Shown piece by piece: positions 7,461-16,400 of a stretch of DNA of 18,398 bases (position 1 is its first letter; the number at the start of each line of letters is the position of its first letter). Origin of the DNA: JADLEX01 sp964586775 (GTDB lineage Bacteria > Lernaellota > Lernaellaia > JACKCT01); NCBI GenBank assembly GCA_964586775.1, contig CAZPJD010000133.1, forward strand, positions 1 through 18,398. Direction: 5' to 3'. The notes beneath the pieces were generated by a model. That model ran no database searches. It was given only the letters and a program-made list of their open reading frames with translations, and was not told the origin of the DNA. The position numbers and the translations under genes are program-made.

Positions 7461-8438
7461 TCACGCCGGCGAGAGAATCCCGCGATCCGGCACGAGGCCC
7501 ATCCCGTCGGCGTGAAGAACCGCGTCGGCGCAGGCGCGGGCGAGCGCCGTCGCCGCGAGGTGGCCGAGCAGGTTCTCGTTCGCGGCCGCCGAGCCGGTGG
7601 CGAGCGCAAAGAGCACGTCGCCATCGAACACGCAGTGCGCCGGAACGATCGCACGAGCGAGCCCCGCGGACGCCATCCGCGCGACGCGGTGCAGCGCCGG
7701 GCCGCCGAGCCGCGCGTTTACGGCAATGAGTGCGAGCGTGGTGTTCTCGATCGGCGAGGGCACGGCCGGTTGCAAATCGCGGCCCAGGCGCGCGGGCAGA
7801 TTTGCGAGCCGATGCGGATTGTCCGGATCGCGCGCCCCCGCGAGCAGCTCGCCCGTTTCGGCGTCGATGATATCGCCGAATGCGTTGAGGGCGACGAGCG
7901 CGAACGCCGCCGCGCCGTCCGTAGACGCAACCGTCGCCGCGCCGACGCCGCCCTTCATCAGGTGCGCCGGGCCGAGCGCCTTGCCCACCGTCGCCCCGCG
8001 CCCCGCGCCCACGCTGCCGCGCGCGAAATCGCCGCCTTCCGATGCGAGCGCGGCCTCGCACGCAATGCGCGCGAGCGCCGGGCCGGGATACGCGCCCGGC
8101 CGCCCGAGGCCGAGATCGAAAAGCGCCGCCGTGGGCACGGTGGGCACCACCGACGCGCGCACCGCGTTGCCGATGCCGCGCTCGGCGAGAAAGTCCATCA
8201 CGCCGCCCGACGCGCCGAGCCCAAAGGCCGAGCCGCCCGTCAGGCAGATCGCATGGGCGCGCCCCACGAGGTGGTCGAGACGCCCCGCGTCGCACTGGCG
8301 CGTGGTGGTCGCGGGGCCGAGCGGCAGGAACGCGAACGTCGCGCCGGCGGGATCGTTGACCAGCGCCACGGTGACGCCGGTGACCGCTTCGTCATCGTGG
8401 GCGTGGCCGACGCAAAGACCGAAGTCGCGCGGAAACAT
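7461..8438 (-). CDS. P1 family (DmpA/BapA-type) peptidase
   Basis: The 325-residue protein belongs to the P1/S58 family of N-terminal-nucleophile aminopeptidases, which self-cleave into alpha and beta chains. The signature LTGGSAFGLGASGGVMDFL (67-85) is intact. The expected self-cleavage and nucleophile site is in ENTTLALIAVNA: cleavage between Asn232 and Thr233 would free Thr233, the position held by Ser in DmpA. Substrates of the family include beta-peptides and D- or L-amino acid amides; the substrate here is unknown. No signal peptide is evident, so it is probably cytoplasmic. The ATG at 8438 is chosen, but a GTG at 8444 is equally possible, and neither has a strong ribosome binding site. 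Confidence 0.88.
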   Translation of the reverse strand: MFPRDFGLCVGHAHDDEAVTGVTVALVNDPAGATFAFLPLGPATTTRQCDAGRLDHLVGRAHAICLTGGSAFGLGASGGVMDFLAERGIGNAVRASVVPTVPTAALFDLGLGRPGAYPGPALARIACEAALASEGGDFARGSVGAGRGATVGKALGPAHLMKGGVGAATVASTDGAAAFALVALNAFGDIIDAETGELLAGARDPDNPHRLANLPARLGRDLQPAVPSPIENTTLALIAVNARLGGPALHRVARMASAGLARAIVPAHCVFDGDVLFALATGSAAANENLLGHLAATALARACADAVLHADGMGLVPDRGILSPA

Positions 8439-8499
8439 GAACACAGCCTAGCGCCATCGCGACGGTGGGGCCAGCGACGTGGTGACCTACGGGCGGATT

Positions 8500-8519
8500 C
8501 CCCATCGCCGAAAATGGGG
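8500..8519. repeat. Small inverted repeat in the peptidase/radical SAM divergent region
   Basis: CCCCAT (8500-8505) and ATGGGG (8514-8519) can form a six-pair hairpin with an eight-base loop. It lies in the 260-base divergent gap 8439-8698, where I see no gene. No T-tract follows, so it is not a clear terminator. A role as an operator is only a guess. Confidence 0.25.
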
Positions 8520-8698
8520 CTGCTCCGACGACACCGACATGATCACGGATCCCAGGCGCGACTTGGCGAAGCCAGGAGTGCGCGGTGCGATCGTGTGCGC
8601 GGGTAAACCGTTCGCGCCCTTTTCATTCGCTTCGTGATTAGGGTGACTGTGCACCGATCGCGCCGGAATGTAGACATCATCTCATACAGGAGACGAGC

Positions 8699-8771
8699 GT
8701 GGCGCTCGCCTGGCTCCTCGTGCGTCCCGCGAACAGTGAAGTGAGGATGGTGGACGCGCATGAGTACGCAG
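8699..8771 (+). other. Displaced N-terminal codons of the radical SAM gene
   Basis: A GTG at 8699 follows AGGAG with ideal spacing and encodes MALAWLLVRPANSEVRMV, then DAHEYA. This resembles the first beta strand and loop of the B12-binding domain that normally precedes the PLGLLYL motif. In the sequence given, PLGLLYL lies in the next frame. Dropping one base near 8771 would join the two as HEYA-PLGLLYLSAML. This segment is therefore most likely the true 5' end of the gene annotated from 8760. Confidence 0.7.
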
Positions 8772-10088
8772 CCCTTGGGGCTGCTGTATCTTTCGGCGAT
8801 GCTCAAGCGGGCCGGTCATGGCGTGCGTGTCGTCGATGGCGCCCTCGACCGGTATTGGGTCAAATCGGCGCGCGATGCGGTTCGGCAGCGGCGACCGGAC
8901 GCCATCGGCGTTTCCATGCTCAGCACGCACATCGACGCGGCGGCGGATTTCACGCGGCGGATTCGGTTTGACGGATATGATGGGCCGATCGTCGGCGGCG
9001 GGCCCGGTGCGACCTACGCGGACGATGACACGCTCCGTCGCCTCGACTTCGATATCGTCGCGCAGGGCGAGGCCGAGGACACGGTCGCGGATCTCGTGCG
9101 GGCCATGGCCGCGCGGGAAGATCTCGACCGCGTCCCCGGGATCCGATATCGCCGCGCGGGTGCGTATGCGTCCACCGCGGCGCGCGCGCTCCGCATGGAT
9201 CTCGACGATCTGCCATTCCCCGACCAGGAAGTCTCGCCGCTCCCGCGTTACTTCGGCCGACCGTCGATGGACATGATGTTTCGCGATCCGCGCTGGGCGA
9301 GCATCATGACATCGCGCTCCTGCTTTTTCGGGTGCACATACTGCGCGCAACCGATGGGCAAGCGACTTCGCGAACGCAGCGCGGAGAACGTGATGGCGGA
9401 GCTGGATGACTACGTCGGTCGTTGGGGCGTTCGCGAGGTGCAGATCGTCGATGATCTGTTCAACTCGAATCCCGATCACGTGCGGCGCATCTGCGAAGCG
9501 CTGATGAAAAAGCCGTATCGCCTGTTCCTGGTTTTTCCCAATGGGCTGCGCCTCGACATGCTGGAGGGCGATCTGATCGACTGTCTGGTTCGCGCGGGCA
9601 TGGACCGCATCCTCGCCCCGATCGAAACCGGTTCGCCCGAGCGGCAGAAAAAAATCAAGAAGCATCTCGATCTGAATAAGTCCATCTGGGCGATCCGCGA
9701 GATGCGGCGCCGCGGGGTGCTGATTCGCGCGACGGTGATGCTCGGCTTTCCCGACGAGACCCGTGCGGAAATGGAGCAGTCAATCCGCGTCGCGCTCGAT
9801 TCGGGGGCGCATCAGCTCTCGATCCACCGCGTGATTCCTCTGCACGGATCGAAACTGCGTCGCGAGGTCGTCGGGCGCGACCTCGGCCCCGGGGAGTCGG
9901 AACACGACTACATCTCAGGCAAGATCAACCTGAGCGCGGTACCGGAAAAAACCATTCGACGGCTGATTCGATGGGCGGTGATTCGCAGCCTCGCGCCGAG
10001 TCGCTTGTTCGCGACGATGCGCATCGTGCCGAAGAACGGCTACGCGATGTATGGGCGGGTGCTGGCGTCGAAGCTCGCCGGTATTTGA
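8760..10088 (+). CDS. B12-binding domain radical SAM protein (apparently frameshifted at the N-terminus)
   Basis: As it stands this frame gives 442 residues from the ATG at 8760; with the upstream piece the intact protein would have about 462. The N-terminal part is a cobalamin-binding-like Rossmann domain (PLGLLYLSAML, then GPIVGGGPGATY). The radical SAM core follows, with the [4Fe-4S] cluster motif C188-FFG-C192-TY-C195 (CxxxCxxC). GSPERQKKIKKHL and VMLGFPDET are usual later core motifs. Such enzymes use S-adenosylmethionine and often cobalamin for methylation or rearrangement; the substrate is unknown. The B12-ligand DxHxxG motif is not obvious, so cobalamin may be bound differently or not at all. 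The gene is convergent with GH84, only 12 bases away. Confidence 0.85.
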   Translation: MSTQPLGLLYLSAMLKRAGHGVRVVDGALDRYWVKSARDAVRQRRPDAIGVSMLSTHIDAAADFTRRIRFDGYDGPIVGGGPGATYADDDTLRRLDFDIVAQGEAEDTVADLVRAMAAREDLDRVPGIRYRRAGAYASTAARALRMDLDDLPFPDQEVSPLPRYFGRPSMDMMFRDPRWASIMTSRSCFFGCTYCAQPMGKRLRERSAENVMAELDDYVGRWGVREVQIVDDLFNSNPDHVRRICEALMKKPYRLFLVFPNGLRLDMLEGDLIDCLVRAGMDRILAPIETGSPERQKKIKKHLDLNKSIWAIREMRRRGVLIRATVMLGFPDETRAEMEQSIRVALDSGAHQLSIHRVIPLHGSKLRREVVGRDLGPGESEHDYISGKINLSAVPEKTIRRLIRWAVIRSLAPSRLFATMRIVPKNGYAMYGRVLASKLAGI

Positions 10089-10100
10089 AAGCGCGCGCCC

Positions 10101-10997
10101 TCAGCAACCGCACGAATCGTCTTCGTCGTCGTCCGTTTCCGATTCGTCGACGGAATCGTCGTCGTCATCGTCGTCGCCCGGCGGCGACCAATCGTCCTCG
10201 CGCGGCTCATTCACGATCAAGGTGAGCGGCTTCCACGCCCAGCCATCGACCGACGCGGCGATCGAGATCGCGTTCCACGTCCCCGCGTGCGGCGGCGTCC
10301 AAATCAGCGTGTCGTCCTCGACGTACGCGCCGTCGAGCCCGAAGACCTCCCAGGCCACCGACGGGTTCTCGCTCGCGCGGTAGCGCCACGCCTCGCCCGG
10401 CACGGGCATCGATGCGGGATCGGTGATCTCGGGCGCGTCGAATCCCGTGACGGCGGGGGGCGTCGTCAGCAGAAAATCCCAGAACCCCTCAACCCAAAAC
10501 AGGCTGAGCTGCATCCGCACGCCGAGCGCGGTGAAGTTGAGGGCGATGATCCGCTCGCGCATATCGTCGGTCGATTCGCCGGCCATTCGCGCACCCAGCC
10601 AGTCGAGCATCGTGAGCAGCGAAAGCCCCTCGAAGGTCAGGCGATCGGCGGGCACCCACAGGTCGTCGACGAGCCCGGGGTCAAGGCCGCTGTGGTGAAG
10701 GCGCGTCTGCGTCGTCGCCATGCGCGCGGCCTCGCGCAGCAGATGCCACGCGGCGGTCGTGAGTTCCTCCCGCGTGCCCTCGCGCACGGCGGGGCGCATC
10801 GCCTCGATGGCCGATTCCATCGCGCGGTTGTGCGGTAAGGTCACGCCGGGCATGCCGATCATGCCGTTGCCGTAAAACGTGCGCGTCATCTCCCACGCGA
10901 GCGCGCGGTCCCAGGGGTCCATCGTTTCGAGTCGCATCGCGTCTTCCTGCGCCGCGTCGGGTTCGTAGCCGGCCGGATCGCGCAGATACGCGCCCAC
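10101..10997 (-). CDS. C-terminal part of the GH84 protein with Ig-like domain and Asp-rich/CGC tail
   Basis: This frame probably continues the GH84 protein encoded upstream, separated from it by one missing base near 10998-11002. Its first residues, VGAYLRDPAGYEP, match the region that follows the catalytic barrel in GH84 enzymes (x-x-YLW-x-P-x-x-Y). A helical region extends to about residue 190. Then comes a beta-rich Ig/cadherin-like domain (about 190-265) with LIWTPPHAGTWNAISI. The tail is acidic (275-294, mostly Asp) and ends in Ser-Cys-Gly-Cys at the very C-terminus. If read as a separate gene it would start at a GTG with no good ribosome binding site, which supports the frameshift view. 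Confidence 0.75.
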   Translation of the reverse strand: MGAYLRDPAGYEPDAAQEDAMRLETMDPWDRALAWEMTRTFYGNGMIGMPGVTLPHNRAMESAIEAMRPAVREGTREELTTAAWHLLREAARMATTQTRLHHSGLDPGLVDDLWVPADRLTFEGLSLLTMLDWLGARMAGESTDDMRERIIALNFTALGVRMQLSLFWVEGFWDFLLTTPPAVTGFDAPEITDPASMPVPGEAWRYRASENPSVAWEVFGLDGAYVEDDTLIWTPPHAGTWNAISIAASVDGWAWKPLTLIVNEPREDDWSPPGDDDDDDDSVDESETDDDEDDSCGC

Positions 10998-12601
10998 CGC
11001 GCCAGCGTCAAACGATTCGTCGACCCGGGAATCGAGGGGTTTTGCACGATGCCCGTCACCGCGCCGACCAGATCTTCGCCGCGATTGAAAAACGGCGCGA
11101 GGTAGAGTTTGCCGACAAATGCATCGCCGCCGTCGGTCGCGTATTCGTTGTCCCAGATCACGGGCTTTCGCCCCGTGCGCGCGGTCACGTCCACCATGTC
11201 CGCGGCCTCGAGGTTGTCGCTAAACACGTCCGTGCCGGTCCACATGAGCTCGATTCCGTCGTCGAGCGCTGCCATGGCGTCGAGGTATCCCGCGCCGTCG
11301 GGAAAGCGCGCGACGTGCCCGTCGGAGTACACCGTCGGCACCATCCAGAGCGCCACGTCGTCGCCCGCGAGAGCCGACAGCTCGCCCCGCAGCCAGTTGC
11401 ACAGCTCCACGTGCGCCGCGCCCATCGCCGCGTCGATCGGCGTTTCGAGACCAAACTCGATGTCGTCGAAAAGCAGCGTGAAGTGCCGGTAACCCGCTTC
11501 GACGAAGGGCGCGAGTTTGGCGACCAGCGTCGCGCGCTCGTCCGGGTCGTCCAGGTCCATGTCTTTGCCCGGACTGATGCCGAATGACATGGTCACGCCC
11601 AGCATTGCCCCCAGTTCCTGGAGTTCGGCGAATCTCGCGATCGCCGCGTCGTCGTACGGCGTGCGCCACTCGTCGCGGTGCAGCGGATCGTTCTTGGGTC
11701 CGTAGATGTAAATGCCCTGATCGAGCCGCGCGAGCAGCAGGATCACGCGGCGGCGTTCGTCGTGCGACCACGGCCGCCCGTAGAAGCCCTCGACGATTCC
11801 ACTCGCGGCGAAGGGCACATCGGGTTTGGGATTGATCTCCAATACGTGCTCCTCGCCCGCCGCGCCGTCTTCCGCAATCGGCGTCAGCACGAGCGCCTGC
11901 CCCTCGACGACGGGACGCGGCATGTCGAAGGGCCCGTTTGGCGGGGCATTCACGATGAACAGCTCGTCCGCCTTGTCCGCAACGGCGCGAAAGCCCACGC
12001 GCACGTGATGAACCGCGTCGTTCGCCGGTTCCCAGGTTGCGCGCCACCCATCATCGAGCGGTAGCGCGGACACGTTTGCGATGGCGGGCGCTTGCGAAGC
12101 GGCGGCGAAGATGCGCAGCTCGGCGAGTGCGGCGTTCTTCGGCTTCATCACCGAGACGACAACGCACTGGGCGCGCACGGGATTCGCGAGCGCGAGGGCG
12201 GTCGTCGGGTCGCTCCACGCGGAGCGGAATACGAAATTGCCGCCGCAGGCGTCGAACATGGCGACCTCGACCTTGCCCGCCGGTGGCTTTATCCAGTCGG
12301 CCTCGATGCGCGTAATCGCCGGAGCGCGTCGGTTGCCCGGCGCGAAGTCGACGGTCAGGTGGTGCGGGCCGTCAGCCGGGATCTTCCAACTCGTTTCGGC
12401 GTCGCCGTCGCGCACGGTGTAGGCCGCGTCCTCGGTCTCGCGGGGCCATAGGCCCAGAAACGTGTCCTTGGTATCGCTCGCGGTGACGCGTGCGAAGGGC
12501 ACGAGATCGAGATCGCCCGCCCACGCGGTCCCCGACGCGAAAACCATCGCGCATGCGAACCACATCTTCCATCGCCGCATGACATCGCCCCCGGTTGCCA
12601 T
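10886..12601 (-). CDS. GH84 beta-N-acetylglucosaminidase, N-terminal and catalytic part (frameshifted)
   Basis: A secreted glycosidase of family GH84 (NagJ/O-GlcNAcase type), which removes beta-linked N-acetylglucosamine. Domains in order: signal peptide MRRWKMWFACAMVFASGTAWA, an F5/8 type C (discoidin-like) domain (about 35-168), an Fn3-like domain (about 172-258) and the catalytic barrel (about 266-520). The barrel shows GIVEGFYGRPWSHDERR, YIYGPKNDPLHRDEWR, the catalytic aspartate pair Asp379-Asp380 in LLFDDIE, WTGTDVFS and VIWDNEYATDG. Conserved sequence stops at about codon 534 (near 11000); the rest of this frame to 10886 is out-of-frame reading. Adding one base there restores an 820-830-residue protein ending at 10101. 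The start may be the ATG at 12601 or 12580; the latter gives the more usual signal peptide. Confidence 0.88.
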   Translation of the reverse strand: MATGGDVMRRWKMWFACAMVFASGTAWAGDLDLVPFARVTASDTKDTFLGLWPRETEDAAYTVRDGDAETSWKIPADGPHHLTVDFAPGNRRAPAITRIEADWIKPPAGKVEVAMFDACGGNFVFRSAWSDPTTALALANPVRAQCVVVSVMKPKNAALAELRIFAAASQAPAIANVSALPLDDGWRATWEPANDAVHHVRVGFRAVADKADELFIVNAPPNGPFDMPRPVVEGQALVLTPIAEDGAAGEEHVLEINPKPDVPFAASGIVEGFYGRPWSHDERRRVILLLARLDQGIYIYGPKNDPLHRDEWRTPYDDAAIARFAELQELGAMLGVTMSFGISPGKDMDLDDPDERATLVAKLAPFVEAGYRHFTLLFDDIEFGLETPIDAAMGAAHVELCNWLRGELSALAGDDVALWMVPTVYSDGHVARFPDGAGYLDAMAALDDGIELMWTGTDVFSDNLEAADMVDVTARTGRKPVIWDNEYATDGGDAFVGKLYLAPFFNRGEDLVGAVTGIVQNPSIPGSTNRLTLARWARICAIRPATNPTRRRKTRCDSKRWTPGTARSRGR

Positions 12602-12603
12602 CG

Positions 12604-12616
12604 TTACCCGTTTATC
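12604..12616 (-). promoter_or_regulatory. Possible -10 region for the GH84 gene
   Basis: GATAAA on the minus strand (12616-12611) lies nine bases before the ATG at 12601, with a weak TTGGTG box 16 bases further upstream. If used, transcription would begin almost at the ATG. The match is modest and made by eye. Confidence 0.25.
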
Positions 12617-12648
12617 ACGCGCGCGCCGCGCTCACCAACATCTGTTCG

Positions 12649-12677
12649 TTGGCATCCCGCGCCCACGCTGGTAGGAT
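12649..12677 (+). promoter_or_regulatory. Predicted sigma70-type promoter of the secreted-protein gene
   Basis: TTGGCA at 12649-12654 (5 of 6 matches) and TAGGAT at 12672-12677 (4 of 6) are separated by 17 bases. Transcription would begin near 12684, leaving a leader of about 28 bases that includes the GGGAG ribosome binding site before the ATG at 12712. It lies back to back with the presumed GH84 promoter. Confidence 0.5.
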
Positions 12678-12711
12678 TACAACTCGTTTCGTGCATCGGG
12701 AGACGGCGCTC

Positions 12712-14247
12712 ATGATCGCCTTGCGAAATCTGCTAACCATCACGGCGATGCTTTGCGCAACGGCCGCGTTCGCGCAGGACATCGATCCCGACCTGCTCGC
12801 GAAGGCCCAAACGTACGACGACGAGATTCAGGCGCGGCACGTACCGGCCTACGGCGGCATCGTCGATGTCATCTACAACGAAACGACATGGGACACCGTC
12901 GCCTTTTATCAAGGCCAGGGCGACTCGACGATGTGGACCTCGACCTACGCGGTCACGCAGGCTTTTCGCTATGCCGTGACCGGCGAGGACGAGGCGTTGC
13001 AAAACGTCGCGAAGGCGATTGAGACGCTGCAAAACCACCTGCTCGTCACGGGCCGCCCGGGATACGTGGGCCGTTATGTGGGTCCGCTCGCCGACGCGGC
13101 GTTTTGGATCGACGTGTACGGGCTCGACTGGTTTCGTGTGGGCGAGGGCGAGTGGCTCGGCACGTTCTGGCTGTCGAACAGCAGCTCCGACCAGCACGTC
13201 GGATTCTTTTTCGCGATGGGCATGGTGCACGAACTCGTCGATGACCCCGACGTGCGCGCCATGATCGAGGCGATGGTGCGCGAGGTGATCGACGCGCTGA
13301 TCGACCAGAACTGGTGGATCATCACCGAGGAAGGTGTGCCCAGCACCGCCGCGCCGAATCTGGATGGCGCTGAGCGATTAGCGTTCGCACTCGTAGCGGC
13401 CCGGATATTGGGCGACCAGAAGTATTGGGACGAATACGACCGGGTGTTCGCGCTCGACGAGCCCCTGCTGGCGATTTCGTCGTGGGCGCTCTACAACCGC
13501 TACAACGAATACTTCGCGATGAACCTGCGTCACGACAACTACATGACGCTCTTCATGTTCGAGGAAGACCCCGACCGCCTGGCGCTCTATTTCGACACCT
13601 TCGATCGCATGACGCGGCCGTACGTCGACGACGGCCATCAGACGTTTTTCGATTACGTCTACCTGCTCGGTTGCGAGCGCGCGGGGCGCTGCGAGCACTC
13701 CGAAGCGATCATGCAGGACGGCGTCACGCAGCTTTCGGCATTCACGAGCTGGCCGAACAACGACATCCACGTCGATCCCGGCCCACCGCCGGGTGGCATC
13801 GATCCGCTCTCGCAGACTCTGGTCGATATCCTCGCCGACCTGCCGGATTGGCTGGTGGATCTCATCGGTCTCGACTTCGCGTTGCAGGCGGCGGACGGAT
13901 ACGACATCGCGCACCGCTGCCGTCGCGACTACACGTGGCAGCGCTCGCCGTATCTGATGACGTGCGCGGGTTATCTGCCGCAAAAACTCTACACGGGCAG
14001 CGACTACCTGATGGCGTATTGGCTGGGGCGCTACACCGACTATCTGAATCCCAAGGACATCGACGCGCCGCCCGCGGACGACGACGCCGACGACGACGAT
14101 GCTGACGACGACATGTCGGATGACGACACTTCGGACGATGACGCGATGGGGGATGATGACGCGATGGATGACGACGCCGCCGACGACGACGTGAGCGACG
14201 ACGATGCCGCGGACGGCGGGGACTCGGGATCGGGCTGCGGCTGCTGA
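12712..14247 (+). CDS. Secreted protein of unknown function with Asp-rich repeat tail ending in CGC
   Basis: The 511-residue protein has a Sec signal peptide (MIALRNLLTITAMLCATAAFA, cleavage probably before Gln22). The body (about 25-450) is rich in aromatic residues and helices, with repeated segments such as MWTSTYAVTQAFRYA, WALYNRYNEYFAMNL and YLMAYWLGRYTDYL. This recalls alpha/alpha-toroid glycan-active proteins, but I do not recognise a family. From residue 456 an acidic tail runs for about 50 residues in a loose five-residue rhythm of DDD plus two small residues, then GSGCGC at the very end. The ATG at 12712 follows GGGAG. The gene is divergent from GH84, whose product has the same kind of tail, so both proteins may share a location and perhaps a substrate. 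Confidence 0.8.
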   Translation: MIALRNLLTITAMLCATAAFAQDIDPDLLAKAQTYDDEIQARHVPAYGGIVDVIYNETTWDTVAFYQGQGDSTMWTSTYAVTQAFRYAVTGEDEALQNVAKAIETLQNHLLVTGRPGYVGRYVGPLADAAFWIDVYGLDWFRVGEGEWLGTFWLSNSSSDQHVGFFFAMGMVHELVDDPDVRAMIEAMVREVIDALIDQNWWIITEEGVPSTAAPNLDGAERLAFALVAARILGDQKYWDEYDRVFALDEPLLAISSWALYNRYNEYFAMNLRHDNYMTLFMFEEDPDRLALYFDTFDRMTRPYVDDGHQTFFDYVYLLGCERAGRCEHSEAIMQDGVTQLSAFTSWPNNDIHVDPGPPPGGIDPLSQTLVDILADLPDWLVDLIGLDFALQAADGYDIAHRCRRDYTWQRSPYLMTCAGYLPQKLYTGSDYLMAYWLGRYTDYLNPKDIDAPPADDDADDDDADDDMSDDDTSDDDAMGDDDAMDDDAADDDVSDDDAADGGDSGSGCGC

Positions 14248-14266
14248 ACGCGGCTGATCCGCCATG

Positions 14267-14297
14267 AAAAAAGGCCGGTCGCGCGACCGGCCTTTTT
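14267..14297. terminator. Bidirectional rho-independent terminator
   Basis: A perfect GC-rich palindrome at 14273-14292 (GGCCGGTC, GCGC, GACCGGCC) is flanked by six A on the left and five T on the right, so it can end transcription in both directions. It lies between the convergent secreted-protein gene and clpX, 19 and 22 bases from their stops. Confidence 0.93.
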
Positions 14298-14319
14298 CGT
14301 CAGCGAGCCGGGATGCGGC

Positions 14320-15591
<1,272 letters not shown>

Positions 15592-15634
15592 GCGTCCTCC
15601 TCACCCGGCATTCCGCGCGCGCCGGGGCGGGATG

Positions 15635-16243
15635 TCATTTCGAATCGGCCGGCTTGTCGGTCGCCGGTCGCTGCGCCAAAACCGCGTCGATCAGGCCGTA
15701 GTTTTTCGCTTCCTCGGCGCTCATGAAATAGTCGCGATCGGAATCGCTCTTGATCTTCTTCACCGTCTGCCCGGTGTGCGACGCCATGATGCGGGCGATC
15801 TCGTCCGCGGTCTTGATGATCTCGCGGGCGTGGATGTCGATGTCGCTCGCCTGGCCCTGCATGCCGCCCATCGGCTGATGAATCATCACCCGCGCGTGGG
15901 GCAGGGCGAAGCGCTTGCCCGGCGCGCCGGCCGCCAGCAGCACCGCCCCCATGCTCATGGCCTGACCCATGCAGATGGTCGAGACCGCCGGTTTCACGAA
16001 CTGCATCGTGTCGTAGATGGCGAGACCGGCCGAGACCGAGCCGCCCGGCGAGTTGATGTAGAAATGGATGTCGGCCGAGGGGTCTTCGCTTTCCAGAAAC
16101 AGCATCTGCGCGATCACGAGGTTCGCGACGTTGTCGTCGACCGGCGAGCCCAGCATCACCACGCGGTCCTTGAGCAGCCGCGAGTAGATGTCGTACGCGC
16201 GCTCACCCCGGTTCGTCGATTCGATCACCATCGGAATCAGCAT
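15635..16243 (-). CDS. clpP: ATP-dependent Clp protease proteolytic subunit ClpP
   Basis: The 202-residue serine protease forms the tetradecameric chamber used with ClpX. The catalytic triad is complete: Ser97 in GQAMSMGA, His122 in MIHQPMGG and Asp171 in DSDRDYFM, with spacing identical to mature E. coli ClpP. FYINSPGGSVSAGLAIYDTM (61-80) is a standard signature. The N-terminus MLIPMVIEST begins close to the mature end, so the propeptide is very short or absent. The ribosome binding site is poor (G-rich only). A 157-base gap separates it from tig upstream, so it could have its own promoter. Confidence 0.98.
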   Translation of the reverse strand: MLIPMVIESTNRGERAYDIYSRLLKDRVVMLGSPVDDNVANLVIAQMLFLESEDPSADIHFYINSPGGSVSAGLAIYDTMQFVKPAVSTICMGQAMSMGAVLLAAGAPGKRFALPHARVMIHQPMGGMQGQASDIDIHAREIIKTADEIARIMASHTGQTVKKIKSDSDRDYFMSAEEAKNYGLIDAVLAQRPATDKPADSK

Positions 16244-16400
16244 CGTGCCCCGGCCCCTTCGTCGTTTCGCGGTTCGTTAGCGAGCCGCGCGTCGTTTGCC
16301 CAACCAATTTAGCGCACGAACGCCAAAAAGCGAACACCCCGGCGGCGGCGCATTATGCGTTCTTCAATGTTTTCGTCGTTTTTTCAGCGGACTTGAAGAC

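Noticed and set aside
14077..14230. GAC-rich repeat at the end of the secreted-protein gene as a CRISPR-like or microsatellite repeat
   Set aside because: It is in frame, codes for Asp-rich sequence, uses varied codons, and has no unique spacers; it is a protein repeat.
16362..16398. Inverted repeat CTTCAA...TTGAAG around the tig stop, as a possible terminator
   Set aside because: The stem is only six AT-rich pairs with a 25-base loop and no proper T-tract, so it is too weak.
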